Shown piece after piece: positions 1 to 10,979 of a stretch of DNA of 64,000 nucleotides. Positions within the stretch are counted from its first letter, which is position 1. Each line of letters starts with the position of its first letter. Origin of the DNA: Chlorella sorokiniana (taxonomy: Eukaryota > Chlorophyta > Trebouxiophyceae > Chlorellales > Chlorellaceae); the NCBI GenBank assembly GCA_025917655.1, contig CP084617.1, positions 1,488,001 through 1,552,000 of the forward strand. Direction: 5' to 3'. Made by a program: the position numbers and the translations under genes. Below the pieces are notes generated by a model. That model made no database searches. It was not told the DNA's origin and was given only the letters and a program-made list of their open reading frames with translations.

Positions 1-595
1 TCTCGCCAGCTCCGCCTCCCTGCCGCTCAAGCCGCACTGCGCAGCCAGCGGAGCAAGCGTGCCTCCCAGGTCAGGCGGTACAGGCCCCAGCTTGCCTTTC
101 TGGGTCACCACCGTCTCAAACGTGTTGCTGCTATCGGCATGATCAGCTGACTGCATGCTGTAGCTGAGTCTGGCGGCCTGCCACCAGCTGCTGGGCTGCC
201 GCAAAGCGCTGCCGGCTCGGCCGGTGGGCTGAGCAACCTTGGCAGGCTGGCGCAGCTGCTGCCAGCTGTTTGTTCGCAGCAACCAATACCGTCCATTGAG
301 CTGCAAGTAATGATGCCTGGCACACACAAAACATCAATCACTTTGACAGCATCAAGCAAGGGCAGCATGCGTGCAGTCTGTGCAGAGGCTCACTGGAGGG
401 CAAGCGGCGGCAGGAGCTCACCTCGCCTTTCGCTGAACAGGACGGCTCCCAGGGCGGGCCTGACGCGGTGTGGATGCACTGGTCGAAAGGAGCGCTGCAC
501 TGTATGCTGCCGCTGCCTTCCTTATCCAGCTGATCGCTGATACTCGTGGAACACAACCGCCGCAGCCTGCGGCTCGCTGCATTCAGTACCCGCAT
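1..595 (-). CDS. mTERF-family protein, copy A (3' part beyond left edge)
   Basis: This is the 5' part of a mitochondrial transcription termination factor (mTERF) family gene. These organelle proteins bind nucleic acid through helical repeats. The start is ATG at 595-593. Exon 1 (595-422) encodes an Arg/Ser-rich, transit-peptide-like N-terminus beginning MRVLNAASRRLRRLCS. The donor after 422 (GAG|GTGAGC) and acceptor TTGCAG at 303-301 give a phase-0 junction, and exon 2 runs from 300 off the window. The visible part is nearly identical to copy B at 2539-3140, differing by a few substitutions and a 7-bp change in the intron. The mTERF repeats themselves are outside the window, so family assignment rests on the identity to copy B. 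Confidence 0.8.
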
Positions 596-776
596 GTTGA
601 AACAAGGAGCGCCGTGGAGCGAACCCCTTGAAACCCAGCCATCCGTGCAAATCAACCATCCGCCAGCTCGCCGCTCCTAGCGTGCCGCGCTGGTGGCCAC
701 TCCTCTCTCAGCCTCAGGCTGGCATGACTGCGCGCTCGATGCAAGTCTTGCAATGGAATGGCTCTTTTCCAGGTGC

Positions 777-783
777 TTTTATA
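777..783 (-). promoter_or_regulatory. TATA-like box of mTERF copy A
   Basis: The minus strand reads TATAAAA about 182 bp upstream of the copy A start codon. The same element sits at the same distance in copy B, so it was duplicated with the gene. Function is inferred from motif and position only. Confidence 0.4.
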
Positions 784-1130
784 GCGCAAGGCCTGCAGTT
801 AGCTCTGGTGCTGCTCCAGTCACACAGGGCTGGCAGCGATCCAGGGATGGGGGTTGTTCCAGGGTGGAATGACACGAATCAGTGAATATTGCAGCATCCT
901 GGCCATGGATCGCTGACAGCTAGGCATTCGGGTTGGTTGGCATGCACTCCCTTGCAGCACAGGCTGCTGCAGCCTGGGGTGTACCGCCTGCCGACTGCGT
1001 TGGGAGGGACAGCCAGCGCTCAGACAGCTGCGCTTCAATATTTGTCTGGTGATGGGTCTGTGCTCCCATAAAGCTCTGACCCTGCCCAAATTCGAATGAA
1101 GCAACTTGCACATGAAGCACAGGATCAAAG

Positions 1131-3140
1131 CTAGCTTTCTCTGAGTGCTGCCAAGCCTGGCCTCGCCCCCGGCAGCTCGTAGCTCCTCCTGGGCACCTGC
1201 TTCAATGCAACCTGCAGCCCCAAAGGCAGCAGACGCTGCAGCCGCGCCGCCTCCGCCGCCGCGGCCGCCGTCAGCTGGTGCCAGGCAGGCAGCTGCTCCA
1301 AGCTCACCCTGAACGCAGCCCAGCTGTTGCTGTCCACGCCCAGCTGCTGCAGCCGCTGCCCAAAGGCGGCGTCGCTCAGAGCAGCCACATTGCCAACACT
1401 GATGAACAGTGGCTCGCCTACTGTCTTCTTGCGGAAAGGCAGCCCCCTGCTGCCGCCACTCCTGACGCGCGACGCGTTTGTCTGCCACCAGCTGCGGCAG
1501 CAGGCCGGCCTGCTCTAGGAACAGCAGGCGCCCCGCCATCCGCTCTGCCGCATAAAAGCAAACATAGCTGCCATACTGCTCGATCACCTCGGCTGCTGAT
1601 GGCTGCCAGGGCAGGTAGCGCCGCAGTGCCAACAGGTTGGCCTTAATGGATTGGCGCAGCCAGTCATGCTTGAGATTGATTGCGTGATTGACGGCCACCG
1701 CCCGGGGTCTGCTACGCCGCACAGGCCCCACACCGCCAGAGCGCGCCGCCACACATCCGTGCGAATGCTCAGCAAATTGGGTGCAGCGTCGACCATCCGC
1801 AGCGCTTGATCCCTGCCAAACTCCTGCACCAAACAGGCGGCAAGATTGAGCAGGTAACAATGCTGACCTTTGCTCATATAGATGGGAACTCACTGCAACA
1901 AGCGCCAGCACGCCCTGCCGCAGGCGGTCCTCGTTGGATCTGCTGACCAACGGTGCATGCCGCAGCGCCTTGCACCACAGCTCGCGGTCAGCGCCCAGCT
2001 CCTGCTGCAGCACGGCCTCAAGCGCAGCCAGGTGCTTCGGGGGACTTTTCAGCAACGACGAATCCGACCGCACTGCTGCCACCAGCTGCTGCTGGCTGAG
2101 GCCCAGCTGCAGCAGGCTGTCAATGCGCTGCTGCAAACACTGCCCATTATACTGCAGCACGGTGGTCAGGCTTGGCTGCCTGACAAGCAGCTCCCCCAGC
2201 AGCTGCTCTCCCGTCTTGCTGATGTCGCTGGCCCTGCATCCAGCAGCCAGCAGCGGCGCCAGGACTGCAATGGCTGGTTCAAAACTGGCGCTGCCAGCTG
2301 CTGAAGGCTGCTGCAAAAAGCAACGCGTTGCCTGAGCTCCTGCCAGCCCCAGCGCCATCAGCTGCCCAAACAGCACGCCAGCACGCTGCTCCGCCGGCCA
2401 GCTGAACAGGTACGGGCACCGAAGCAACAGCAGCCCCAGCTGCCCCTCTTCAACGCCCAGGCCGGCCAAGTATGCTGCCACTGCTGCGCCATGGTCTTTG
2501 GTGCCCTGCTGCCGCTTCTCACCAAGGGCAGCCACTGCTCTCGCCAGCTCCGCCTCCCTGCCGCTCAAGCCGCACTGCGAAGCCAGCGGAGCAAGCGTGC
2601 CTCCCAGGTCAGGCGGTACAGGCCTCAGCTTGCCTTTCTGGGTCACCACCGTCTCAAACGTGTTGCTGCTATCGGCATGATCAGCTGACTGCATGCTGTA
2701 GCTGAGTCTGGCGGCCTGCCACCAGCTGCTGGGCTGCCGCAAAGCGCTGCCAGCTCGGCCGGTGGGCTGAGCAACCTTGGCAGGCTGGCGTAGCTGCTGC
2801 CAGCTGTTGGTTGGCAACAGCCCATACCGTCCATTGAGCTGCGCGAATGTGTGCCGCCACACACAAACACATGACACATCAATCGCCTTGACAGCACCAA
2901 GCAAGGGCAGCATGCGTGCAGTCTGTGCAGAGGCTCACTGGAGGGCAAGCGGCGGCAGGAGCTCACCTCGCCTTTCGCTGAACAGGACGGCTCCCAGGGC
3001 GGGCCTGACGCGGTGTGGATGCACTGGTCGAAAGGAGCGCTGCACTGTATGCTGCCGCTGCCTTCCTTCGCCAGCTGATCGCTGATACTCGTGGAACACA
3101 ACCGCCGCAGCCTGCGGCTCGCTGCATTCAGTACCCGCAT
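1131..3140 (-). CDS. mTERF-family protein, copy B
   Basis: Full-length mTERF-family gene, probably targeted to mitochondrion or plastid to act on organelle transcription or RNA. Start ATG 3140-3138; exon 1 3140-2967 is transit-peptide-like; exon 2 starts at 2838. The long second exon shows repeated mTERF-style helices, for example LGLSQQQLVAAVRSDSSLLK and LGVEEGQLGLLLLRCPYLF. A donor GTGAGT near 1896 and an acceptor GGTGCAG near 1832 lead into EFGRDQALRMVDAAPNLLSI. Later exons carry LLALRRYLPW and YAAERMAGRLLFLEQAGLLP, and the last begins near PLFISVGNVAALSDAAF and stops at 1131. At least two 3' introns are inferred from frame changes flanked by GT/AG, and their exact edges are uncertain. Copy B sits head-to-tail behind copy A; copy C lies upstream at 4.0-6.1 kb. 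Confidence 0.8.
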
Positions 3141-3590
3141 GTTGAAACAAGGAGCGCCGTGGAGCGAACCCCTTGAAACCCAGCCATCCGTGCAAATCAA
3201 CCATCCGCCAGCTCGCCGCTCCTAGCGTGCCGCGCTGGTGGCCACTCCTCTCTCAGCCTCAGGCTGGCATGACTGCGCGCTCGATGCAAGTCTTGCAATG
3301 GAATGGCTCTTTTCCAGGTGCTTTTATAGCGCAAGGCCTGCAGCCAGCTCTGGTGCCGCTCCAGTCACACAGGGCTGGCAGCGATCCAGGGATGGGGGTT
3401 GTTCCAGGGTGGAATGACACGAATCAGTGAATATTGCAGCATCCTGGCCATGGATCGCTGACAGCTAGGCATTCGGGTTGGTTGGCATGCACTCCCTTGC
3501 AGCACAGGCTGCTGCAGCTAGAGTACACCGCCTGCCAACCGCTCTAGGCGGGACGGAGCTCAGACAGTTGCCCTTATATAAGAAGTAAAC
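2539..3590. repeat. Direct tandem repeat, right unit
   Basis: This is the second copy of the unit described at the left edge. It contains exon 1, intron 1, part of exon 2 and the promoter of mTERF copy B. Divergence grows near 3500-3590, which marks the approximate outer limit. Confidence 0.9.
3322..3328 (-). promoter_or_regulatory. TATA-like box of mTERF copy B
   Basis: Minus-strand TATAAAA about 182 bp upstream of the copy B ATG at 3140, matching the element at 777-783. The rest of 3141-4016 shows no gene: it holds the duplicated promoter and then unique sequence, including a palindromic CTTATATAAG near 3572. Confidence 0.4.
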
Positions 3591-4016
3591 GTTGGCGCAT
3601 GTGTGGATGTATATTCCGTCTGAACGGACCAAAGCAATCAGTGGCGGTCACCTCGCTTTGCCCTTGCTCCCCCAGCATTTGCTTCGGGGTCGTTGGCGGC
3701 AGCCGGAGCAGCTGCACCATCTGCGCCGCCATCAGCGCGGCCCCACAAGCCTGCTGAGCTCCTGCTCTATCAGCTCTGCACTCGTGATTGCACAGAGGCC
3801 CTGATCAGCGCTTTGCAGTCTGCCATCAGCTGCAGGAGGATAGCAGCAGGCGCGCCATGCTGTCAACAGCGCACAGCCCTTCACAACCAGCCAGCTGGCG
3901 CTTGAGCGGCCTTCCTCTCCAAGATTCCAGACGCCTTTGAGGGCGTGGATTGTTGTTATCGTTTTTAAGACATAGGGGCGCAGCAGTCATTCAGTCGACC
4001 TGGCTGCCGCCGCCCG

Positions 4017-6117
4017 CTAGCTGCGCTCTTCCGCCCCCGCCGCGTGCTTGCCGGCCCTCCTCCGCCTCTGCCTCCGCTGCCGCCTCCCAGCCCTCCTCTG
4101 CCTCTGCCTCCGCCGCCGCCTCCAGCTCATCCAGCACCCGCCGCATCTCCGCAGCCACCGCCTTGCGCGCGCTTGCATGTCCCGCCAGGCGGGGTGCGCG
4201 TCAAACGCGGCGTCGAACGCCTCCAGCTCGCTCCGAGCCAGCCCCGCGTAGCGGCAGAACGTGTCGCGGCTGCTCTTCACAGCATGGCTCAGCGACAGGA
4301 ACGGCGGCGCCTGGCCCGGCGCATCCCAGCGCGGCCGCCGGCTGCCCGCCTGCAGCACGATGGCTGCCTGTGCCTGATCGTTTGGCCACGTGGGCAGCGG
4401 CTGCTCAAGCCGCTCCTCCCCTGAGAGCCGTGCCAGCTGCGCCCGCCGCCGCGCAGCACGCTCGTCGGCGGCCGCCCCGCGGCGTCCTGCTCCCGCCGTC
4501 GCCAGCGGCGCAGCGCATCCACGCGGCTGGGCACCAGGTAGGGAAGCCGCCCGGAATCTGCCAGGAACTGCAGCCGGCAGGCCAGGCTGCGCGGCGAGGG
4601 CAGCAGGTAGGTGGGCAGCCGCTCATACACCTGCAGCCAGCCAGCCAGCAGGCGGGGGCTCAGCAGGGGCGGGTCGAGCGTGTGAGGGGCCCCCACCAAA
4701 ACAAGCCGCCCTCGCAGCACGGCGCCGCCAGGGCGCCGCCAGAGCGCCTCCTCTGCTGGCTGCGCCGCTTTATGCGCGGCAGGCAAGCTGGGCCCCAGGC
4801 TGCCGGACGGGACGCGGGGCGCATGCATGCGCCACACAGGCTTCCGCACGCCTCACAAAGACCTCGGCATCCCAGCGCCACACCTCTGCTGCCCCCAGGT
4901 GCAGGTACCGCTGCAGCGCGAGGCGTGCCGTGACCACAGCGGGCCCGTCGTGGCGATACTGCAGCAGGATGGGCGTGCGCGCCGCCGCCTCCTCAGGCGC
5001 CGCCACGCCCGCCAGCGCCATTGCGGCCAGCCCCCGCAGCAGAGTGTCGGGCGGGATGCTGATTAGGGTTGGGCGCCGCAGCAGCAGCTGCGCCGCGCCT
5101 GGCTCGCCATAGATGGCTACCAGCTGCATGTGGTATAGGGTTTGCATGCAAAAGCTTTAACCTCACTCAAGCGAGCGTGGGCCAGCCCACGGCGGCTGGC
5201 AGCCCGGCCAGCCCTGCTTGCCTGCTGGCGCATGCGGCGCAGCAGGCTCAGCTGCCGCGTCCGCTTGCCGTTCTGCCGCAGAGCTGCCAGCTCCTCGGAC
5301 GGTGCCCCCGCCGCTTGCGCTTCCTGCACTCGAAAGCAAGCAAGCGGGCTGATGAACATGTGTTTGATGTGACGGAGCAGCGCGACGGCAGGGCACAGCG
5401 GTCCCTGGCAGCGAAGTCGGAGCCACTTTGAACGACGGCTCGGCGCATGGAGGGGCGGCGGCTCGAGCGGCGCTCGTCAAGCACGAACCCCGCCGCTGCC
5501 GCGCCCTTGAGGAAGCAGCGGCGGTGGCCAAGCTGTACGTCGCCGGGGTCTACATAGCCAGATCCCGCGCGTGCGCCGACCCCTCGGCGGGCCCCTTTTG
5601 CCCCCACCACAGCCCCCGGCGGGGTCTAGCCAGGAATGATTCCACCTCAGAGAGCCAGCCTTCCCTTCACGTGCAGCTCAGCTTCCTCATTCCTTCCCAA
5701 AACCACGCTGCCACTCACCAGGTACAGCTGCAGGTTGTCATGCAGGCGGGACTGCCGCCGGTACGGCACCCTGTACTTGCGCAGGATGGCCGCCGCCGCC
5801 ACCCGGGACTCCGCTGTGATGCTGGCCGCCCCATCCAGCCAGTCGGGGCTGCCAAAGCTGCCGATGTTGCCTGAGCTGACAAAGGCCGTGTGGGCGGCAC
5901 CTGGGCCGCCGGCCGCCTGCAACAACGAGACAGGGAGACCGGCTGTTGTGGCTGTGGCAGCTGCACTGTATGCAAGTTGACACTCTGTGCGTAGCGCGCA
6001 CCTCTGAAAAGAGCTGTGAAGGTTGACACAGAGGCCACGAGCTGAGCTGCCGCCGCCGCTGGCTGCCGTGCCTAGGCCAGCCGCCATCAACCTGCCTGCC
6101 GCTGAGCACCGCGCCAT
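4017..6117 (-). CDS. mTERF-like protein, copy C (divergent)
   Basis: A third mTERF-like gene of the same size and orientation as copy B but strongly diverged. The mTERF part is clear from about 5130 down: LVAIYGEPGAAQLLLRRPTL, LLAGWLQVYERLPTYLLPSP and a C-terminal FLSLSHAVKSSRDTFCRY that parallels the copy B end. Splice sites fit at 5127 (acceptor ATGCAG) and near 4857 (donor GTGAGG). The 5' part is less sure: ATG at 6117 opens a transit-like exon (6117-6002), then exon 5916-5719 with donor CTG|GTGAGT, which I join to the mTERF part by orientation and spacing only. In one frame the tail near 4050-4180 is a Glu/Ala-rich helix (ELEAAAEAEAEEG); in the frame open to the stop at 4017 it is Arg-rich. 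A one-base deficit is possible there. It could be two genes. Confidence 0.55.
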
Positions 6118-6526
6118 CCTGCAGCAATTCCCACTGATAGATTATCGTCGGAAATGCAGGGTACTGTCCGCCGGCGTGCCCTTGGGCCGCTTGAGCCTTG
6201 CCAGGAGGACCGCCCGTCACAGAATGCACGCCTGTTCGCTAATTATACAATCGCTCACTATGGTGATTGCGATGGCAATGGAAGCAGGAGCCCAGCTTGT
6301 TCTGCAGAACAGCAACTGCGAGACAACAGCCCGGGTGAGCATCACCAGCCCGCAGCAAGTCAACCAAGGCGATATATGCGCAAAAAACGGCTTGCGACAG
6401 CCACACACGGCCAGCCCACAAGAACCCGCGTTGCATTCCAGCCTGGCAGCGGTGCTGCTCCTTCGCTCTGTGCAGCTCACGGCCCAGCTCTGTTTGATAC
6501 CCTTGCCCATCCCAAGCCGAAGTAAA

Positions 6527-6531
6527 TTACA
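6527..6531 (-). terminator. Candidate TGTAA poly(A) signal of TenA gene
   Basis: The minus strand reads TGTAA about 87 bp past the TenA stop codon at 6618. TGTAA is the usual polyadenylation signal in green algae. The remaining sequence between 5.9 and 6.6 kb shows nothing else recognisable on either strand. Confidence 0.45.
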
Positions 6532-6617
6532 GAAAGAAGGGCAGGCGGCCTAGTTTGGCATGCCATCCGCGCCGCCGCAGGCACCAGGCCGTCGCCCTGC
6601 TGCCACTACAGCGACCA

Positions 6618-8945
6618 CTACAGCGGCCACTGCTGCCGCCGGTAGGCTCCGTCCCAGAAGAGGTACTCCAGGCGGCAGCCCTGGTGGAACAGCTCCAGCA
6701 TGCGCTGCCTCTGCGGCACAACCAACCCCCCAGCACACAAGCATGGCTGAGGTGCGGCAGCGAGCACAGGGGTGGTGGGCCCACGGCCCGCTGGCCAGCC
6801 CCGCACGCCCTCCGACGATGCACATCCCGCATGCACGGCAGCCAGCTCAGAAACGTTGGGGAGGTAAAGGCAGGAGGAGCGGGCAGGGCGTCACCTGCAC
6901 AGGCCCCAGCTCTGCCGCCACTTCGTTGGCCACGGCCACCACCTGCAGCACCAGCCCCTCAAACTCCGCCCCCCATACTGGTCCAGCCACTGCTGGTAGA
7001 GAGGGTGGGGGAGCCTGCAGACACGATGGGCAGGGGAGCGGCGTGGCAAGGTACAATCAGGAGCATGTGTGGGCGCGCTGCTGGATAGGAAATCAAGGGG
7101 CGGAAGAGGGCTGCCACACAAGCCAGCGGCTGCACTCCGCACCGCTTCACCTCGCGGACGAGCGCCAGCCTCGCGCCTGGCCCTCCCTTCCCCCTTCCTT
7201 GCCCCCTTCCCCCACCACCACCACCACCACTGACTCTCCCCCACACACACATCACCGCCAGCGCTGTGCCCCACTCGCATGGTGCCGCCCCACGCGCACC
7301 TCTCTGCAGAAGCGCGCGGCCGACCTCGAGGTACACTATGAAGCAGGGCAGTACAGCGGCCAGCCCCTCGTAGAACGCGCGGCCGTGCACCGTGGCCAGC
7401 AGCCAGGAGGTGTAGAGGAGGGAGGCGGGGCAGGGGGCCGCACCGGCGCAGGCTGCTGCCGCGGTGGTGCCAAAGTGGGCAAGCAGCTCCTGCAGGGTGT
7501 GTGTGTTGGGGGGCTGGGCGGACGCCGAGGAAGGGGGAATGCAGCGATGGGGGGCTGTACAGAAGCCACAGGACACTGCCGCCCAAGCTGAAAGGGCGGA
7601 CCATGCCGGCGGCCGATGCCGGGTCACCGAGCCCTGCCACCCAAGCATGCACCCGCTCCACGCCCACCTGCCAACCTCAGCCGCCCCAACGCCCGCTCGC
7701 CCCACCACCTCCACCTCCCACATCTGTTCATGCGTCCTCGCTCGCATCAGAACCACACTCGCACCGACAAAACATCCAGCGCTCACCCCGCCCGCCCTCC
7801 CCACCTTGTGGAAGCTGGTCTCCACCTGGTAGGCGCCGCGTGCGCATTGGCAGAAGAAGGCGGTCCAGTCGGGCGCGGGGCCTTGGCCGCCACCAGCGCA
7901 AGCGCCCGAGCGTACTCGCTGCCGGCGGGGGAAGAAGGGGCGGGGCGTTTACGTGCTTGTGTGTGAAAGGGGGGTCCTGGCTGTTGGGAGCAGCCCTGGG
8001 GGCGGCGGGCGCAAGCAGAAGCTTGGTGGTGCCGGCTGTTGAAGGCCAGGAATAACCTTCGTCTGCCCTCCTCCGCAGCGACTGCCCGGCTGGGGTGTGC
8101 GGCTCAGCGTGGCCCGCCATTGCTTGCGCTTGTACCGCCCTCACCGCAGGTACAACTCGTCCTGGACCAGATAGAAAAAGAAGGACTCCTCCTCCAAGCT
8201 CCCATCTGCAACGCCCGCAGGAAGGGGTGGGCCAGGATGGCGCTGCGGCGGCGGAGCAGGCAAACAGCAGTGTGTGTGTGTGTGTGTGTGTGGTGTTGGG
8301 GGCGGGGGCGCCATGCATGGCCTGAGCAGGACCGCTGCTGCAGGAGCTTTGCAGAGCAGGGGACCTGCTCCCATGCCGCTGCCAGCATGAGGACGCAGGC
8401 ACGTTGCCAGCTGCCACTGCCAGCTGTGGAGCTGAGACGGCGGCACCCACCTGAACAGGCCGTCCGGTCCCGCCACGGACCGCCACAGCTCCGCGCAGAA
8501 GCTGCCTGGGAAGTTATGCTCAACGGTGCTGCTGCTGGGCAGCTCCTCGACTGCCAGGCGGGCGCCGAGGCAGCCGCGATGCCAGAGTGCGGTGCCAGCG
8601 CCGCCTCCCTCACCGTGGCTGCCTCAGCGGCGTCCCTGGCAGCCTCTGTCTCCAGCTTCGAGGCTGCGGGTGCATCTGGACTCGCTGCCACCCTGACCAA
8701 CGCTTCGTCGATGTCAGAGGCCGTGCCAGCCAGCTCGGCAGGGTTTGGCTGGCCTGCGGGGGAGCCAGGCTGCGGCGGACAGACACTGCAGCCACCGCTG
8801 CTGCTGCTGCTGCCGCTGCCGATGTCAAAGAGCTACGTAGCGGCGTCACTGCTGCTGCAACGGGCTTTGCAGCAGCTCTCGCAGCGGCCGCATTGGCTGC
8901 AGCCGCTGGGCTGGCAGCCAAAAAGTCGTCAGCTGCATTGGTCAT
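6618..8945 (-). CDS. TENA: TenA/THI-4 family protein (thiaminase II-like aminohydrolase)
   Basis: TENA/THI-4 proteins hydrolyse damaged thiamin pyrimidines for salvage. Exons read, 5' to 3': a segment ending GPDGLF at 8451; 8242-8145 with AILAHPFLRA, ADGSLEEE and FFYLVQDELYL; 7918-7805 with WTAFFCQCARGAYQVETSFH; about 7457-7310 with LLYTSWLLATVHGRAFYEGL and LPCFIVYLEVGRAL; 6989-6895 with WLDQYGG then AEFEGLVLQVVAVANEVAAE; and 6710-6618 with MLELFHQGCRLEYLFWDGAY. All are family hallmarks in the right order. Three exons need one extra base to stay in frame (near 8212, 7871 and 6969-6974). By my alignment the catalytic Cys of the TenA_C group is Ser in LLYTSW, suggesting the TenA_E group. The start is uncertain: ATG 8945 opens an Ala-rich, transit-like stretch. 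It is divergent from the CybS gene. Confidence 0.85.
8271..8293. repeat. (TG)n microsatellite in TenA intron
   Basis: An uninterrupted TG run of about 11 units lies between two TenA exons. Similar TG/CA tracts occur in other introns of this window, for example near 19109-19123, 20866-20890, 22275-22289 and 58114-58137. Confidence 0.9.
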
Positions 8946-9198
8946 TGCGACAACGACATATGCATGCAACCGATTGAACGAGAGCGCAAGCTAATTCATC
9001 AATTGGGTGATTGGCTAATTGGGGTAATGGACTTGCAGTTTTGGCAAATTTGCAAACGGGAGTGACGTGGCGGTCATTCGTCGTATGCGGTCAAACCCCA
9101 ACCCTGACGGCTTGCTTGCACACCTTCGCATCCTGCATATTATTGGCCTGTCTTCAGGCAGTTGTGAACGGTTCCCGGCCTGCCTGTTTTGGGGCACC

Positions 9199-9779
9199 AT
9201 GAATAAGCTGCTGTTTGCCGACAGTGCGGGTCCTGGCTGGCAGAAGGTGTACAATACATCGCATTTTGCGCTTGCTGCCCTGCTGCCCGCCAGCCTCGTC
9301 TCCCAGCCAGACGGCGTCATCGCCATGGTTGCGGACCTGGGCCTGGCAGGGGCTATCACCGTGCACAATCATATCGCCCTCAACTATGGTGCGCCACGGG
9401 CGCCTGGACTGTCCAGCCCGCATAGAGGGCGGTGACCGCGCCGTCGTTGGACACTGCTGCCGTCGCTGCCCGCCCTGCTGCCTTGCGGCTTGCCCGTCTG
9501 AACCACCATTCTGGACATCTTCCTGCAGTGGTCAGTGATTATATTCCTCGTGGACTTCAAGTACCCACGCGTGCCGGCGTGCTGGGGCTCTCTGTGCTGA
9601 CCGCGCTGGGGCTCACCAAGCTTGCCGTGGCCGGTGAGCTGCTTTGTTCGCTGGGGCATTCAGCCCGCGCGCTTGCCCGCCGCTTGCTTCAGCATCCAGC
9701 CCACGCACTTGGGGGCTGTGTCATTGCAGGCCCAGGCATTGGAGGCGCGGTCAAAGAGCTCTGGAAGAAGAAGGAGTGA
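9199..9779 (+). CDS. SDH4: Succinate dehydrogenase membrane anchor subunit (CybS/SDH4)
   Basis: Small heme-b and quinone-binding anchor of mitochondrial complex II. Three exons splice cleanly: about 9199-9388, 9529-9633 and 9730-9779 (phase 1 at both junctions). The joined protein shows the CybS pattern of three hydrophobic helices: HFALAALLPASLV, then a D-containing helix ending in HNHIALNY, then VVSDYIPRG and AGVLGLSVLTALGLTKLAVA, with a short Lys-rich end (ELWKKKE). The HNH..L region and the DY motif match the heme-ligand and quinone-site region of the family. No frame defects were seen. The start is the in-frame ATG at 9199; a further upstream exon carrying a mitochondrial presequence is possible, because the N-terminus read here is short. 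Confidence 0.85.
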
Positions 9780-10979
9780 GGGCATGCCGAGCCTCGTCGC
9801 CGCAGCCTCGTGAGTAGCCCGACTGCTGCCGCCAGCCATCTCTGCGCCCTGGCAGCGCTTACCGGCAATCATCCAGCGGTGGCCTCTGGCCACCCTCACT
9901 GCAGCCAAGGCTTCGATGCCAGACCTCAGCAGCTCTGGCCATGGCGTTTCAATCGGGGCCTGTTTAGCCCCCTTGCCGGCCTTGACACACCACTATGTGA
10001 TACCCAACTGCCGCCAGCGCCATGCCACGTGTACCATACCCTCCATGTATCGCAACCCGTCTAGTGCAGCCCTGATGCTGTGCCGATTGTATGGGTACCT
10101 CATGTGCTGTCAGTTTCCTTGGCTGGCCTGATACACAGTTAGAGCTTGTGGTTTACTGATGTCGCAGCATGGGTCATGGAGGCGATGCACGCCGTGGAAA
10201 GTATGTATGGGTGGGGGAGACAGGTAGGCATGCATTGTGGAAAAGAAAAGCGGGTGAGTTTGCAGCCAGTGCCGGGCAAGCGATGGGCCGGGCAGATCAG
10301 CGCGGGCCTGTAGTGGGGTAGCAGGGTGAAGGGGGCAATGAACATGCAGGGCTCAACTCGACTGCCGCAGAACATCAAGGGTGACTGCGGGCTGCCAAGC
10401 CAGCGTTGTGCAGGCTGCTGGGCATGGCAGGCCGGCGCCGCAGGCAACAGGGGCCCCCTCAGGGAGGGCAACAGGTGTAGGAGACCTTGGTAGGAAGGAA
10501 ATGATACAGGGGGCCAGTGCCAGAAAACGCATAGGCAGTGCAGGGCAGGTGAAAAGGGGGGCACGCCACGGCAGCGCATGCAGCTTGTGCTGCGGCGCCG
10601 CCGCTGCTACGCACATTGGCGCGCTCCGGGAGGCAGTCAGCGCTCAACAAACAACAGGAAAGATGTCAAGAGGGGGCGGCACGATCAGGGATGCAGGCAG
10701 GTGTTTCGGGGGTCTCCAGCCGGGATACCCGGGGCACGCCACAAGCAACAATTTGAAGGGGCCGTATCACGCGTCGTGGCCAGCTAGGAAAGGGATCACA
10801 AGCGCGAGCAGCATGCGGGCGCTGTTGGCACGATAAATGGCCGGATCCAGGAGAACAGGGAAGAGAGCAGCGCGCGGGCGCTGCTGGCAAGCAATGCGGA
10901 TGTATCGGGAGGGCGGCAGGGGGTGGCTGTCGGCGGCCAAGCTGCGGCAGGCAGCCCTCTGCTGGGCCAGCCTGACGCC
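9780..10979. other. Intergenic, 1.2 kb, between convergent SDH4 and SBP genes
   Basis: I see no conserved coding frame. The open frames here are GC-driven and lack family similarity. The segment probably holds the 3' UTRs of the two convergent genes. No clear TGTAA was found on either strand. Confidence 0.6.

Larger units (their letters stand above)
1..1050. repeat. Direct tandem repeat, left unit
   Basis: Positions 1 to about 950 match 2539 to about 3490 almost base for base; similarity then fades to about 1050 and 3590. The unit holds the mTERF 5' end and its promoter. Periodicity is about 2.54 kb, so the left copy should extend about 1.5 kb beyond the window. Confidence 0.9.

Noticed and set aside
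820-2913. 697-codon minus-strand open frame as one uninterrupted gene
   Set aside because: Part of it is the true exon 2 of mTERF copy B, but clear mTERF motifs switch to other frames at GT/AG sites and the true C-terminus ends at 1131 in another frame.
6560-7591. 343-codon plus-strand open frame
   Set aside because: It is antisense to TenA exons, has no family similarity and is explained by high GC content.
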